NCBI RefSeq assembly: GCF_000312105.1
Contig: NZ_HE978638.1
Coordinates: forward strand, 62,001 to 126,000
Direction: 5' to 3'
Source of the DNA: Aeromicrobium massiliense JC14
Lineage (GTDB): Bacteria; Actinomycetota; Actinomycetes; Propionibacteriales; Nocardioidaceae
Length of the DNA stretch: 64,000 bases
Shown: piece after piece, positions 18,238-27,191 of the stretch
Layout of the letters: every line of letters begins with the position of its first letter
Position numbering within the stretch: the stretch's first letter is position 1
The notes under the pieces: model-generated
The model's input: only the letters and a program-made list of their open reading frames with translations
Databases searched by the model: none
What the model was told of the DNA's origin: nothing
Made by a program: the position numbers and the translations under genes

Positions 18238-18735
18238 CTAGGCGCCGCGCGACCGGCTCTCCCACACCCGGGCGGTGAGGGTCTCGATGTCGCCGGGGTG
18301 GATGCGCTGCAGGTTGCGGCCGCCCCGCTCGATCGTCCGGTGCACGGCCGCCGGCACCTCGTCGTCGGGCACGGGCGCCGCCAGCCAGTCGCACGGACGC
18401 ACGTGGACGAGGTCGGCCGCGGCCGCCTCGGGGTCGGCGTCGTAGCGGTAGCCGCCGGTGATCCGGCCCAGGTGCAGCCCGGCGTCGGTCAGCGTCCAGG
18501 CGAACGACCCGTCGGGGACGTCCACGAACCGGCGCAGCCGCGCGGCGGCCCGCTCGTCGAGCCGCTCGAGCGCGGCCACGGCCTCGCCGGGGCCGGCTGG
18601 GACGGCGTCCAGCACGCCGCCCATCCCGACGACGCCGGCCGCGAGCCCACGCAGGGCGCCGCGGCCGTCGTCGAGGGCGTCCGTGCGCGAGCGCATCGGC
18701 GCTCGCAGCACGACGAGGTCGCTGGGCGAGCCCAC
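18238..18735 (-). CDS. Protein of unknown function, PUA/EVE-like C-terminal segment
   Basis: 165 residues starting GTG 2 bases after the bcp stop, so the two are probably co-transcribed. The middle has GRITGGYRYDADPEAAAADL followed by HVRPCDWL. This pattern (a strand, GxYxYD, then an HxRxxxWL strand) resembles small domains found in Mrr/EVE-type proteins, which suggests nucleic-acid or modified-base binding. That resemblance is from memory and weak. The frame could instead belong to an uncharacterised actinobacterial family. Confidence 0.7.
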   Translation of the reverse strand: MGSPSDLVVLRAPMRSRTDALDDGRGALRGLAAGVVGMGGVLDAVPAGPGEAVAALERLDERAAARLRRFVDVPDGSFAWTLTDAGLHLGRITGGYRYDADPEAAAADLVHVRPCDWLAAPVPDDEVPAAVHRTIERGGRNLQRIHPGDIETLTARVWESRSRGA

Positions 18736-18737
18736 CG

Positions 18738-19211
18738 TCAGGCGCCGAGCCCCAGGTCGCGGCGCAGCTTGGCCACGTGGCCGGTCGCCTTGACGTTGTA
18801 CTGGGCCAGCTCGATCGCGCCCTGCTCGTCCACGACGAACGTCGAGCGGATGACGCCCTCGACGACCTTGCCGTAGAGCTTCTTCTCGCCGAACGCGCCC
18901 CACGCCGTCAGGACCTCCTTGTCCGGGTCGGACAGCAGCGTGATCGTCAGGCCGTCGCGCTCGCGGAACTTCGCCAGCTTCTCCGGCTTGTCCGGCGAGA
19001 TGCCCAGGACGGTGTAGCCCTCGGCCTGCAGGCGGTCGATCGAGTCGCTGAAGTCGCACGCCTGCTTGGTGCAGCCGGGCGTCATCGCGGCGGGGTAGAA
19101 GTACACGATCACCTTCTGGCCGCGCAGCGACGAGAGCGTGACGCTCGTGCCGTCGTCGGCGGGGAGGGTGAAGTCGGGGGCCTGGTCTCCAGCCTGCAGT
19201 CGGGCGCTCAT
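18738..19211 (-). CDS. bcp: Thioredoxin-dependent peroxiredoxin Bcp
   Basis: 157-residue thiol peroxidase that reduces hydrogen and lipid hydroperoxides. The motif AMTPGCTKQACDF carries the peroxidatic Cys and, five residues on, the resolving Cys of the atypical 2-Cys Bcp/PrxQ type. YFYPAAMTPGC and the downstream TFVVDEQGAI strand are standard. It is divergent from the DUF3618 gene across a 60-base gap. Confidence 0.94.
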   Translation of the reverse strand: MSARLQAGDQAPDFTLPADDGTSVTLSSLRGQKVIVYFYPAAMTPGCTKQACDFSDSIDRLQAEGYTVLGISPDKPEKLAKFRERDGLTITLLSDPDKEVLTAWGAFGEKKLYGKVVEGVIRSTFVVDEQGAIELAQYNVKATGHVAKLRRDLGLGA

Positions 19212-19271
19212 GGCCACTATCCTGGCGTACGAGCGCGGAGCACCCCGCGCGTGGCGACGAAAGAGGATGCT

Positions 19272-19520
19272 GTGGCGAAGTCCCGCAACGACGCGCTGGT
19301 CGACGAGATCGAGCAGACCCGCGAGCACCTGGCCCGCACGATCGACGAGCTCGTCGACCGGGCCAGCCCCAAGAACATCGCCTCGCGACAGGTCGACCGG
19401 GTCAAGGCACGCTTCGTCGCGCCCGACGGCTCGCCGCGCTTCGAGACGATCGTCCCGGTCGTCGGCGGCGTCGTCGCCGTCGTGGCCGCCGCCGTGGTGC
19501 TGCGCCGCCTGCTCAAGTGA
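19272..19520 (+). CDS. DUF3618 family membrane-anchored protein
   Basis: 82 residues. Family signature IEQTREHLARTIDELVDR lies near the N terminus, with a single C-terminal membrane helix (VPVVGGVVAVVAAAVVL). The GTG start at 19272 has AGAGGA upstream at good spacing; an in-frame GTG at 19251 is less likely. Function unknown in the family. Confidence 0.87.
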   Translation: MAKSRNDALVDEIEQTREHLARTIDELVDRASPKNIASRQVDRVKARFVAPDGSPRFETIVPVVGGVVAVVAAAVVLRRLLK

Positions 19521-19536
19521 GCACCGAGGTCCGCCC

Positions 19537-19860
19537 GTGACCGCCGACAAGCTGCCGATCCGGATGCTGCACGACCGGCTGCTGGTGCGCCTGGACGCCG
19601 AGGCCGGTGACCGGCGGTCCACCGGCGGCATCGTCATTCCCGCCACCGCGGCGATGGGCCGCCGGCTGTCGTGGGCGCGGGTCGAGGCCGTGGGGGCGCA
19701 GGTGCGCTCCGTCGAGGTCGACGACCGTGTCCTGTTCGACCCCGACGACCGCGCCGAGGTCGAGGTCCGCGGCGAGTCGTACATCCTGCTGCGCGAGCGC
19801 GACCTGCACGCCGTCGCCTCCGAGCGGCTGGAGGAGGGGCAGACGGGCCTGTACCTGTGA
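19537..19860 (+). CDS. GroES-like co-chaperonin family protein
   Basis: 107 residues with Cpn10 pattern: PIRMLHDRLLVRLDAEAGDR, then GGIVIP, WARVEAVGAQV, VDDRVLFDP and the closing ILLRERDLHAV. It is a stand-alone gene with no groEL beside it, so it is likely a divergent paralog rather than the main GroES; the mobile-loop sequence (RRSTGGIVIPATAAMG) differs from canonical GroES. It lies 16 bases after the DUF3618 gene. Confidence 0.82.
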   Translation: MTADKLPIRMLHDRLLVRLDAEAGDRRSTGGIVIPATAAMGRRLSWARVEAVGAQVRSVEVDDRVLFDPDDRAEVEVRGESYILLRERDLHAVASERLEEGQTGLYL

Positions 19861-19891
19861 ATGGACGGACGAGTCGGACGGCGGTGGGACG

Positions 19892-21019
19892 ATGAGCGAG
19901 CGCGGAGGCTTCGCGGCGTTCTCGCGACGGCTCCCGGACGTCCGCTCGCAGCTGTCGATGCACGACCGGCTCATGCTGGTGCGCCGGCGCTGGCGCTTCC
20001 TCGTGCGGCTCGCGGTCTCCACCGCGGTCGCGTACTTCATCGCGACCGTGCTGCTCGGCCACTCGCAGGCGTTCTTCGCCCCGATCGCCGCGGTGCTGGT
20101 CATCAACGCCGGTGCCGGCCCGCGCAGCCGCACGCTCTACGAGCTGATCTTCGGCGTCGTGGTCGGGGTGCTGGTCGGCGAGCTGCTCATCCTGGCGATC
20201 GGCCGCGGCCCGTGGCAGCTGGCCCTGATCGGCGTCCTGGCCGCCGGCGTCGGGCTCTTCCTGGGGCTCAAGGGACTCGCGCTCAACCAGGCGGCCAACT
20301 CCGCCGTGCTGCTCGCCGCCGTCGTGCCGCTCTCCGGTGCCGGCAACCCTGCCGTGACGCGGGTGCTGGACGCGCTCATCGGCGGCCTCTGCGGCCTGGC
20401 GGCGATGATCCTGCTGCCCCGCAACACGGTGCGCGACATCGGCGTCGAGGTGCAGGACGTCCTCAAGCAGGTCTCCGCCGCGCTCGACGACGTCGCCGAG
20501 GCGTTGGCCACGGGTGAGCCCGACGGGGCCGAGCGCGCGCTCGAGCGCACGCGTGAGCTGCAGCCCGCGGTCGAGACGCTGCGCTCCACGGCCGAGAACG
20601 TCTCCGAGATCGCCCGCATGTCGCCGATGCGCTGGACCCAGCGCGGTCACGTCAACCTCTACGTCGGCACGATCGCGCACATCGACAACGCGGTGCGCGA
20701 CGCGCGCGTGCTGGCCCGCCGCTCGTCGGCGATGCTGCGCCACCGCGAGGTCGCCCCGGCCGGCATGGCCGACGCCGTCCGCTCCCTGGCGCGGGCGGTC
20801 GGCATCTTCGCCGACGACCTGGCCGTGCAGGCCGACTTCGAGGCGGCGCAGGGGGCGCTCATCGAGGCCGCGCGCATCGCCGTCCGCTCGCTGCCGGCCT
20901 CGCTGACCCTCAACACCGCCGCGGTGTCGGCCCAGGTGCGGTCGCTCTCGGCCGACCTGCTCCTGGCCAGCGGCATGACCCGCGACGACCTCGACGAGCA
21001 CCTCGACTTCGACGACTGA
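19892..21019 (+). CDS. FUSC-like (aromatic acid exporter family) membrane protein
   Basis: 375 residues. The N-terminal half has about five to six hydrophobic segments (FLVRLAVSTAVAYFIATVLL to GGLCGLAAMILLPRN), the C-terminal half is a long soluble helical region. This arrangement fits FUSC/ArAE-type proteins, which are associated with efflux of aromatic acids or envelope functions. The last gene of a DUF3618-GroES-FUSC run; transported compound unknown. Confidence 0.85.
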   Translation: MSERGGFAAFSRRLPDVRSQLSMHDRLMLVRRRWRFLVRLAVSTAVAYFIATVLLGHSQAFFAPIAAVLVINAGAGPRSRTLYELIFGVVVGVLVGELLILAIGRGPWQLALIGVLAAGVGLFLGLKGLALNQAANSAVLLAAVVPLSGAGNPAVTRVLDALIGGLCGLAAMILLPRNTVRDIGVEVQDVLKQVSAALDDVAEALATGEPDGAERALERTRELQPAVETLRSTAENVSEIARMSPMRWTQRGHVNLYVGTIAHIDNAVRDARVLARRSSAMLRHREVAPAGMADAVRSLARAVGIFADDLAVQADFEAAQGALIEAARIAVRSLPASLTLNTAAVSAQVRSLSADLLLASGMTRDDLDEHLDFDD

Positions 21020-21075
21020 CATCGGCGCGACACGCCGGGGAATCCGCGCGACACGCCGGGCGGACGCCCGGATGG

Positions 21076-21105
21076 TGGACACGCGGTTGTGATCCGCGCT
21101 ACGTT
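21076..21105 (+). promoter_or_regulatory. Promoter of the leader-peptide transcript
   Basis: TGGACA and TACGTT separated by 18 bases. Transcription would begin near 21112, about 46 bases before the leader ATG. Confidence 0.55.
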
Positions 21106-21157
21106 GCTCGCGCCTTCCTGCCCGAAGGCACCGACACGCCCCAGGAGGTGATCACCG

Positions 21158-21247
21158 ATGTTCCACGTCACGAACCCGCGAGCGATCACGTTCGTCCTCG
21201 TCACGTCCGACGCCGGTCGTCCCTCCGGAGCAGTGCCCCGCCTGTAG
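21158..21247 (+). CDS. Putative 29-residue leader peptide of an attenuator
   Basis: The short frame has a strong ribosome-binding site (AGGAGGTG, 7 bases from ATG). The peptide reads MFHVTNPRAITFVLVTSD for its first 18 residues and continues to a TAG. Codons 10-15 (AITFVLV region) are rich in Ile, Val and Leu. The stop codon lies 24 bases before an intrinsic terminator, and codons 23-25 contain TCCGGAGC, identical to the terminator 3' arm, allowing an alternative hairpin. This is the layout of translation-controlled attenuation. The sensed condition is unknown. Confidence 0.6.
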   Translation: MFHVTNPRAITFVLVTSDAGRPSGAVPRL

Positions 21248-21270
21248 CCAGTCACCCCTGGCTCAGTCAG

Positions 21271-21305
21271 CCGCTTCGGACCCCGGTCCGGAGCGGTTCT
21301 TTTTT
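21271..21305 (+). terminator. Attenuator terminator
   Basis: 12-bp stem CCGCTTCGGACC / GGTCCGGAGCGG (one G-U pair) followed by TTCTTTTTT. It lies between the leader peptide and the next gene on the same strand. The 5' arm can pair instead with 21224-21231 inside the leader frame. Confidence 0.9.
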
Positions 21306-21342
21306 GTCCCCACACCCACCCTCACCCGAAAGGAGGCGCGCC

Positions 21343-21660
21343 ATGAACACCACCCTCACCCCTTCCCCGACCCGCACGACCCTCATGCCCGCAGACGTCC
21401 CGACGACCACCACGAGCCCCGACTCGTCAGCCCCGTCGGCCGCGACCACCCGAGAGGGGGTGAACACCGTGGCTCTCATCGAGATCCGCCGCCAGCGGAC
21501 CGCCGCTCGCAGCCGCCGGCGCGCCTGGGACGAGCTGCCCGAGGCGGACCGCCAGGTCCTGATGCGCGAGGCCCGTCTGCGCATGCAGCGGGAGCGTGAG
21601 CTGCGCGCCGCACGCGACGCGCACGAGATGACCCTGTACGGGATGCGAGGCCAGCGTTGA
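21343..21660 (+). CDS. Small basic protein of unknown function behind the attenuator
   Basis: 105 residues from an ATG with AGGAGG 6 bases upstream. The first about 40 residues are Thr/Pro/Ser-rich and look disordered; the rest is a charged, Arg-rich helical segment (IEIRRQRTAARSRRRAW, then MREARLRMQRERELRAARDA). A second in-frame start at 21469 (GTG, preceded by GAGAGGGGG) would give a 63-residue form containing only the basic helical part. No Cys, so it is not a WhiB protein. A nucleic-acid- or ribosome-binding role is a guess from charge only. Confidence 0.7.
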   Translation: MNTTLTPSPTRTTLMPADVPTTTTSPDSSAPSAATTREGVNTVALIEIRRQRTAARSRRRAWDELPEADRQVLMREARLRMQRERELRAARDAHEMTLYGMRGQR

Positions 21661-21688
21661 GCCGCCCCGCACCCACCCCCGCAGGACG

Positions 21689-21728
21689 GACGCCCCGAGG
21701 AGATGCTCCTCGGGGCGTCTGGTCTTTT
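21689..21728 (+). terminator. Intrinsic terminator
   Basis: Perfect 14-bp stem (GACGCCCCGAGGAG / CTCCTCGGGGCGTC) with ATG loop, then TGGTCTTTT. It closes the attenuator-controlled unit before phoA. Confidence 0.92.
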
Positions 21729-21836
21729 CGGGCCATGCGCGCCTAGCCTGGAAGGACCACGAACGGTCGCACGGCCTTCGTCCGGAGGCCCGGTCCCGTT
21801 GGGCGGTCGTTCACCCGACCTGGATGGGCTGCGGCC

Positions 21837-23282
21837 ATGAACCTTCGTACTCGTTCGCGGCGACTCGCCGTCGCCGCCGCGGCCGGCGCCCTCGTCGTCG
21901 GCTCGTCCGCGCTGGCCTACGCGGCCACCGACCTGTCCGACCACGGCGGCGCCCAGCGCAACCATGGCGACAAGACCAAGACGATCGCCCGCGCCCTCGA
22001 CGGCGGCAAGGCCGAGAACGTCATCCTGCTGATCGGCGACGGCATGGGCGACTCCGAGATCACCTCGGCCCGCAACTACGAGCACGGCGCCGCCGGGAAG
22101 CTGCCCGGCATCGACGCCCTGCCGCTCACCGGCCAGTACACGACCTACTCGCTGGGCAAGGACGGCAAGCCCGACTACGTGCCGGACTCCGCAGCCACCG
22201 GCACCGCGTGGGCGACCGGCACCAAGTCCTACGACGGGGCCATCTCGGTCGACGTCGACGGCAAGCCCCAGGCGACGCTGCTCGAGCTGGCCAAGAAGAA
22301 GGGCCTGCGCACCGGCAACGTCAGCACCGCCGAGATCCAGGACGCGACCCCGGCCGTCCAGGTCGCCCAGGTCACGAGCCGGCGCTGCTACGGCCCGGTC
22401 GCGACCGCGGCCCAGTGCCCGACGAACGCGCTGGAGAACGGCGGCGAGGGCTCGATCAGCGAGCAGCTGCTCGACACGCGTCCCGACGTCACCCTCGGCG
22501 GAGGTGCCGCGACGTTCTCGGAGGTCGCCGCGGCCGGACGCTGGAAGGGCAGGACGCTCCAGCAGCAGGCCGTCGAGCGCGGCTACCAGCTGGTCGACGA
22601 CGCCGACTCGCTCGCCAAGGTCCGCTCGGCCGACCAGCGCCGCCCGCTGCTCGGCCTGTTCGCGTCCGGCAACCTGGCCCAGCGCTGGATCGGCCCGAAG
22701 GCCACCGAGGACGGCGGCAGCAAGCCGGCGCAGCGGTGCACCGAGAACCCCGAGCGCACGGACGCCCAGCCGACGCTGGCCGACCTCACCGACAAGGCGA
22801 TCGACCTGCTCGACGAGGACGGTCGCCGGGGCAAGGGCCATGGCGGCGGCAAGGACGAGGGCTTCTTCCTGCAGGTGGAGGGCGCGAGCATCGACAAGGC
22901 CGACCACGCGGCCAACGCCTGCGGCCAGATCGGCGAGCTCATCGACCTCGACGAGGCCGTGCAGGTCGCGCTCGACTACGCCAAGAAGGACGGCAACACC
23001 ACCGTCATCGTCACGGCCGACCACGCGCACACCAGCCAGATCGTCGAGGCCGGCTCCACGACGCCCGGCTACACGGTCAACCTGCTGACCAACGAGGACC
23101 GTCCGATGACGATCAACTACGCCACGGCCGAGGCGGAGGGCTCGCAGCAGCACACCGGCTCGCAGCTGCGCATCGCCGGCTACGGCCCGCAGGCGGCGAA
23201 CGTCGTCGGCCTCACCGACCAGACCGACCTGTTCTTCACGATCTCGCGGGCCCTCGGGCTCTCGAAGTCCGGGCGGCACTGA
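21837..23282 (+). CDS. phoA: Secreted alkaline phosphatase
   Basis: 481-residue phosphomonoesterase of the classical PhoA family. The twin-arginine-like signal [19 protein letters not shown] ends near AYAA. Metal and active-site motifs are intact: [11 protein letters not shown] (Asp), nucleophile Ser in [35 protein letters not shown] and the C-terminal QQHTGSQL His. A TAGCCT -10-like hexamer is at 21744-21749. No ribosome-binding site stands out. It liberates phosphate outside the cell. Confidence 0.95.
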   Translation: MNLRTRSRRLAVAAAAGALVVGSSALAYAATDLSDHGGAQRNHGDKTKTIARALDGGKAENVILLIGDGMGDSEITSARNYEHGAAGKLPGIDALPLTGQYTTYSLGKDGKPDYVPDSAATGTAWATGTKSYDGAISVDVDGKPQATLLELAKKKGLRTGNVSTAEIQDATPAVQVAQVTSRRCYGPVATAAQCPTNALENGGEGSISEQLLDTRPDVTLGGGAATFSEVAAAGRWKGRTLQQQAVERGYQLVDDADSLAKVRSADQRRPLLGLFASGNLAQRWIGPKATEDGGSKPAQRCTENPERTDAQPTLADLTDKAIDLLDEDGRRGKGHGGGKDEGFFLQVEGASIDKADHAANACGQIGELIDLDEAVQVALDYAKKDGNTTVIVTADHAHTSQIVEAGSTTPGYTVNLLTNEDRPMTINYATAEAEGSQQHTGSQLRIAGYGPQAANVVGLTDQTDLFFTISRALGLSKSGRH

Positions 23283-23296
23283 CCCATCAGCACGAT

Positions 23297-23332
23297 GACG
23301 GGGCCGGGACGAGTGATCGTCCCGGCCCCGTC
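23297..23332. terminator. Bidirectional terminator between phoA and the CoA lyase operon
   Basis: Perfect 16-bp stem (GACGGGGCCGGGACGA / TCGTCCCGGCCCCGTC) with GTGA loop, placed between two convergent genes. Confidence 0.85.
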
Positions 23333-23343
23333 GCGTGCGTGGT

Positions 23344-24216
23344 CTAGCGCTGCTGCAGCGCCTCGTGGAAGGCGAGGATCCGCTGCGCGTCGCGGACGTG
23401 CAGGCTCTCGACCATCTTGCCCTTGAACGTGGCGACGCCCTGGCCCTGCGCCTGGGCCTCCTCGAAGGCGGCGATGAGGCCGCGGGCGTCCTCGACGTCC
23501 TGCTCGCACGGGCCGAACGCGGCGTTGGCCGGCTCCACCTGCGAGGGGTGCACGAGCGTCTTGCCGTCGAAGCCCATCTCGCGACCCTGGCGGGCCTCGG
23601 CGGCGAATCCCTCGGCGTTCTTGACGTCGTTGAAGACGCCGTCGAGCACCACCTTGCCGGCGGCGCGGACGGCCAGCAGGGCCCAGGTGAGCGACGGGAC
23701 GAGCGGTGCGCGGCCGGGCACGTGCAGCGCGTGGCTGTCGTTGACCAGGTCGTTGGTGCCCATGACGAAGACGGTGAGCCGCTCGTGCGCGGTGGCGATC
23801 TGCTCGGCGTGCAGGATCGCGATCGGGGTCTCGATCATGGCCCACAGCTGCGTGTGGGCCGGGGCGCCGTGACGCTCCAGGGCGGTGACGAGGGCGTGCA
23901 CCTCCTCGGCCGAGTTCACCTTCGGCACCAGGACGGCGTCCGGCCCGGCCTGGGCGGCGGCCGCCAGGTCGTCCTCGTGCCACTGGGTGCCGATCCCGTT
24001 GACGCGGATGGCCAGCTCGCGGTGGCCGTACTCGCCGGAGCGGGCGGCGGCGCAGACGCGCTCACGCGCCTCGACCTTCGCGTCGGGCGCGACGGCGTCC
24101 TCGAGGTCGAGGATGAGGGCGTCGGCGTCGATGCCCTTGGCCTTCTCCAGCGCGCGCTCGTTGGCGCCGGGCATGTACAGGACGGAGCGGCGGGGCCGCA
24201 GCAGGGTGTCGGTCAT
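23344..24216 (-). CDS. CoA-ester lyase (HpcH/HpaI-CitE family)
   Basis: 290 residues. The CitE-like start RRSVLYMPGANERALEKA, the Mg2+-binding LILDLEDAV, then AIRVNGIGTQW, VLVPKVNSAEEV, AMIETPIAIL and GFDGKTLVHPSQVEPAN are all present. Members cleave citramalyl-, malyl- or citryl-CoA or hydrolyse malyl-CoA. It lies 8 bases behind a second family member, suggesting a two-enzyme C4/C5 acyl-CoA route. GAGGAG precedes the ATG. Confidence 0.92.
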   Translation of the reverse strand: MTDTLLRPRRSVLYMPGANERALEKAKGIDADALILDLEDAVAPDAKVEARERVCAAARSGEYGHRELAIRVNGIGTQWHEDDLAAAAQAGPDAVLVPKVNSAEEVHALVTALERHGAPAHTQLWAMIETPIAILHAEQIATAHERLTVFVMGTNDLVNDSHALHVPGRAPLVPSLTWALLAVRAAGKVVLDGVFNDVKNAEGFAAEARQGREMGFDGKTLVHPSQVEPANAAFGPCEQDVEDARGLIAAFEEAQAQGQGVATFKGKMVESLHVRDAQRILAFHEALQQR

Positions 24217-24224
24217 GGCTCTCC

Positions 24225-25274
24225 TCAGAGGTCGTAGGCCGCGGCCAGCTCGGGGTCACGCTCGGCCAGGGCCCGGGCCAGGTCGAGCATGACCAGGCAC
24301 TGCTTGCAGGAGGCGTCGTCCTCCATCTTGCCGTCGATCATCACCGCGCCGGAGCCGTCGCCCATGGCCTCGACGACGCGCTTGGCGTGCGCCACGTCGG
24401 CCGGGTCGGGGGAGAAGACGCGCTTGGCGATGTCGATCTGCACCGGGTGCAGGCTCCACGCGCCGACGCAGCCGAGCAGGAAGGCGTTGCGGAACTGGTC
24501 CTCGCAGGCGACGACGTCCTTGATGTCACCGAACGGGCCGTAGAAGGGAAGGATGTCGTTCGCGGCGCAGGCGTCGACCATGCGCGCGATCGTGTAGTGC
24601 CACAGGTCCTGCTGGTACGTCGTTCGTCCCTGCGTGAGGTCGTCGCCGGTCGGGTCCTGCCGGACGAGGTAGCCGGGATGACCGCCGCCGACGCGTGTCG
24701 TCTTCATCCGGCGGGACGCGGCGAGGTCGGCCGGGCCGAGGCTGATGCCCTGCATGCGCGGGCTGGCACCGGCGATCTCCTCGACGTTGGCGACACCCTC
24801 GGCGGTCTCCAGGATCGCGTGCACGAGGATCGGCCGCTCCAGGCCGGCGCGGGCCTCGAGCTGGGCGAGCAGCCGGTCGACGTAGTGGATGTCCTGGGCG
24901 CCCTCAACCTTCGGCACCATGATCACGTCGAGCTTGTGCCCGATCTCGGTGACGAGGGTGACCAGGTCGTCCAGCACCCACGGGGAGTCCAGGCTGTTGA
25001 CCCGCGTCCACAGCTGCGTGTCGCCGAAGTCGGTCGCCTTCGCGATCTCGACCAGGCCCAGGCGCGCGGCCTCCTTCTTCTCGGTCTTCACCGCGTCCTC
25101 GAGGTTGCCGAGGATGATGTCGACCTTCTTCGCGATGTCCGGCACCTTGGCCGCCATCTTCTCGTTGCTGGGGTCGAAGAAGTGGATCATCCGCGAGGGG
25201 CGGAAGGGGACCTCGGCCACCGGGGCGGGGGCACCCACCGCCAGCGGACGCAGGAAGGCTCGGGGATTGCGCAC
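24225..25274 (-). CDS. Malyl-CoA lyase-like HpcH/HpaI family enzyme
   Basis: 349 residues, longer than CitE-type proteins. Family motifs: [68 protein letters not shown] and [10 protein letters not shown]. This form resembles L-malyl-CoA/beta-methylmalyl-CoA lyases. Start is GTG. It is first in the pair with the CitE-like gene. Other enzymes of the ethylmalonyl-CoA or methylaspartate cycles are not in the window, so the pathway remains open. Confidence 0.9.
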   Translation of the reverse strand: MRNPRAFLRPLAVGAPAPVAEVPFRPSRMIHFFDPSNEKMAAKVPDIAKKVDIILGNLEDAVKTEKKEAARLGLVEIAKATDFGDTQLWTRVNSLDSPWVLDDLVTLVTEIGHKLDVIMVPKVEGAQDIHYVDRLLAQLEARAGLERPILVHAILETAEGVANVEEIAGASPRMQGISLGPADLAASRRMKTTRVGGGHPGYLVRQDPTGDDLTQGRTTYQQDLWHYTIARMVDACAANDILPFYGPFGDIKDVVACEDQFRNAFLLGCVGAWSLHPVQIDIAKRVFSPDPADVAHAKRVVEAMGDGSGAVMIDGKMEDDASCKQCLVMLDLARALAERDPELAAAYDL

Positions 25275-25356
25275 AACAGCTCCGTTCGGTTCCGACTGCG
25301 ACGTGCTCGCCAGTATGGCGAACCCCGATCAGGGTCGCCGAGTCAGATGGATCACG

Positions 25357-26847
25357 TCACGGAGCCAGCGGCGCGGGGTGCCGGTGGGCCCACGGGCGGG
25401 CCTGCTCCAGCTGCGCGGCGACCTGCAGCAGCAGGGCGTCCTCGCCGAGTCGGCCGACCAGCTGGACGCCGAGCGGCAGGCCCTCGGGCGTCCAGTGCAG
25501 CGGGACGTTGACCGCCGGGCGTCCGGTGAGGTTGGCCAGCTGCGTGTAGGGCACCCAGCCGAGGTTCTGGGTCACCAGGTCGTCCAGGATGCCGGTCTTG
25601 GCCAGCACCCGGCCGCCCTTCGCCGCGCTGACGACGCGTGACAGGCGCTGCAGCAGGGGAGCGGTGGTCAGCTCGCCGACCCGCAGCGGCCGCTTGGCCA
25701 GGGTCGGGGTGAGGAACAGGTCGTACGACTGCTGGAAGTCCACCAGCGAGCGCACGTAGCCGTGCACGTTGCCGAGCGCCTGCTGCGCCGCGACGACGCC
25801 GGCGGCGCGGCCGATCTCGGCGATGGCCAGGGTGTCGGCCTCGAAGTCGCGGCTGGTCGCACCGGTGCGGGCCTTGGTCAGCTCGACCTCGGCGGCGAGG
25901 TTGGCGAACCAGATGGTCAGGAAGTCGCGGGCCAGCGCCTCGTCGTCGTAGGGCGGCGTGACCTCCTCGACCTCGTGGCCCAGCTCGGCCAGGAGCGACG
26001 CGGCCTCGTGCATGGCCGCGACGGCCTCGGGATCGGGGTTCGCGGTGATGGCCGAGAGGGCCGAGAAGCCGACCCGCAGGCGTCCGGGGGCCTCGTTGAC
26101 CGCCTCGGCGAACGGGCGCTGCGGCACGGGCGCCTGGTAGCCGGCGTAGGGGTGCGGACCGACGATGGCGTCGAGCAGGCCGGCGTTGTCGCGGACGGTG
26201 CGGGCGACGACGCCCTGCACGGCCATGCCGATCATCGACTCGCCGGTTTGCGGTCCGTACGGCGCCAGGCCGCGGCTGGGCTTGAGCCCGACCAGGCCGT
26301 TGCAGGCCGCGGGGATGCGGATCGAGCCGCCGCCGTCGTTGGCGCCGGCGGCCGGGACGACGCCCGCCGCGACGGCCGCGCCGGAGCCGCCGGACGACCC
26401 GCCCGGCGTGTGGCCGAGCCGCCACGGGTTGCGGGCCGGGCCCCAGTACTCGGACTCGGTGACGCCCTTGGCGCCGAACTCGGGGGTGTTGGTCTTGCCG
26501 AAGATCACCAGGCCGGCGTCGAGCCAGCGCTGCACGACGGCCGCGTGCTCGGTGGCGACGTCGCCGCGCAGGGCCCGGGAGCCGTAGGACGTCGGGTAGC
26601 CGGCGACCTCCTGCATGAGGTCCTTGACCAGGAACGGGACGCCGGCGAACGGGCCGGACAGATCCGGGTCGTCGACGATCGAGTCGGCGAGGTCGTCGGT
26701 GCGGACGACGATCGCGTTGAGCCGTCCGTTCACCTCGTCCGCGCGCTGGCGGGCCGCGGCGAGCAGCTCGCTGGGCTTGACCTGCTTGGACGCGACGAGC
26801 TCGGCGAGCCCGGTCGCGTCGTAGGTCATGTACTCGGTGACGTCCAC
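25357..26847 (-). CDS. Amidase signature family protein
   Basis: 496 residues, hydrolysing a carboxamide. The Ser-Ser-Lys triad is visible: Lys in FLVKDLM, the Gly/Ser-rich signature GGSSGGSGAAVAAGVVP and the second Ser region NDGGGSIRIPAA. It is preceded by AGGAGGC at good distance from a GTG start, with TAGCGT about 25 bases further up. Substrate cannot be inferred; GatA is unlikely because no gatC/gatB lie beside it. Confidence 0.92.
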   Translation of the reverse strand: MDVTEYMTYDATGLAELVASKQVKPSELLAAARQRADEVNGRLNAIVVRTDDLADSIVDDPDLSGPFAGVPFLVKDLMQEVAGYPTSYGSRALRGDVATEHAAVVQRWLDAGLVIFGKTNTPEFGAKGVTESEYWGPARNPWRLGHTPGGSSGGSGAAVAAGVVPAAGANDGGGSIRIPAACNGLVGLKPSRGLAPYGPQTGESMIGMAVQGVVARTVRDNAGLLDAIVGPHPYAGYQAPVPQRPFAEAVNEAPGRLRVGFSALSAITANPDPEAVAAMHEAASLLAELGHEVEEVTPPYDDEALARDFLTIWFANLAAEVELTKARTGATSRDFEADTLAIAEIGRAAGVVAAQQALGNVHGYVRSLVDFQQSYDLFLTPTLAKRPLRVGELTTAPLLQRLSRVVSAAKGGRVLAKTGILDDLVTQNLGWVPYTQLANLTGRPAVNVPLHWTPEGLPLGVQLVGRLGEDALLLQVAAQLEQARPWAHRHPAPLAP

Positions 26848-26893
26848 GAGGCCTCCTGGGTCGGTGCTGGCGTCACGCTAGTGGGGCACCGGC

Positions 26894-27190
26894 TCACTCG
26901 TCCTCGCTCGTGAGCAGCCGCCGGTGCGCCGAGGCGACCTCGACCTCGGGGTGCCAGGCCACGAGCTTCTCCACGGCGTCCAGCACCTCCACGACGTGGG
27001 CGCGGTCGGCGGACACCACGCTGGCCCCGACCAGCGTCCGCCGGTACAGGTCCTGGTGGCCGACCTCGGCCGCGCTCACGTCGAAGCGGCGCTTGACCTC
27101 CGCGACGATCGGCCGGACGAGCGAGCGCTTCTGCTTGAGCGACCGGACGTCGCCCAGCAGGAGGTCCAGCTCGATCCAGCCGATCCACAC
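26894..27190 (-). CDS. DUF503 (YlxP-like) family protein
   Basis: 98 residues matching the DUF503 pattern: an initial WIGWIELDLLLGDVRSLKQK, then KRSLVRPIVAEVKRRFDVS and the later LVAWHPEVEVAS. It is a small alpha/beta protein of unknown function, elsewhere found near ribosome-maturation genes. The GTG start is 1 base after the zinc-ribbon gene stop, so both are in one transcript. Confidence 0.9.
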   Translation of the reverse strand: MWIGWIELDLLLGDVRSLKQKRSLVRPIVAEVKRRFDVSAAEVGHQDLYRRTLVGASVVSADRAHVVEVLDAVEKLVAWHPEVEVASAHRRLLTSEDE

Positions 27191-27191
27191 G

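Noticed and set aside
21798-21819. Pho-box-like GTTCACCCGAC upstream of phoA
   Set aside because: Only one of the two 11-base units fits, and it lies downstream of the best -10 candidate (21744-21749) and 17 bases before the start codon, a poor place for an activator.
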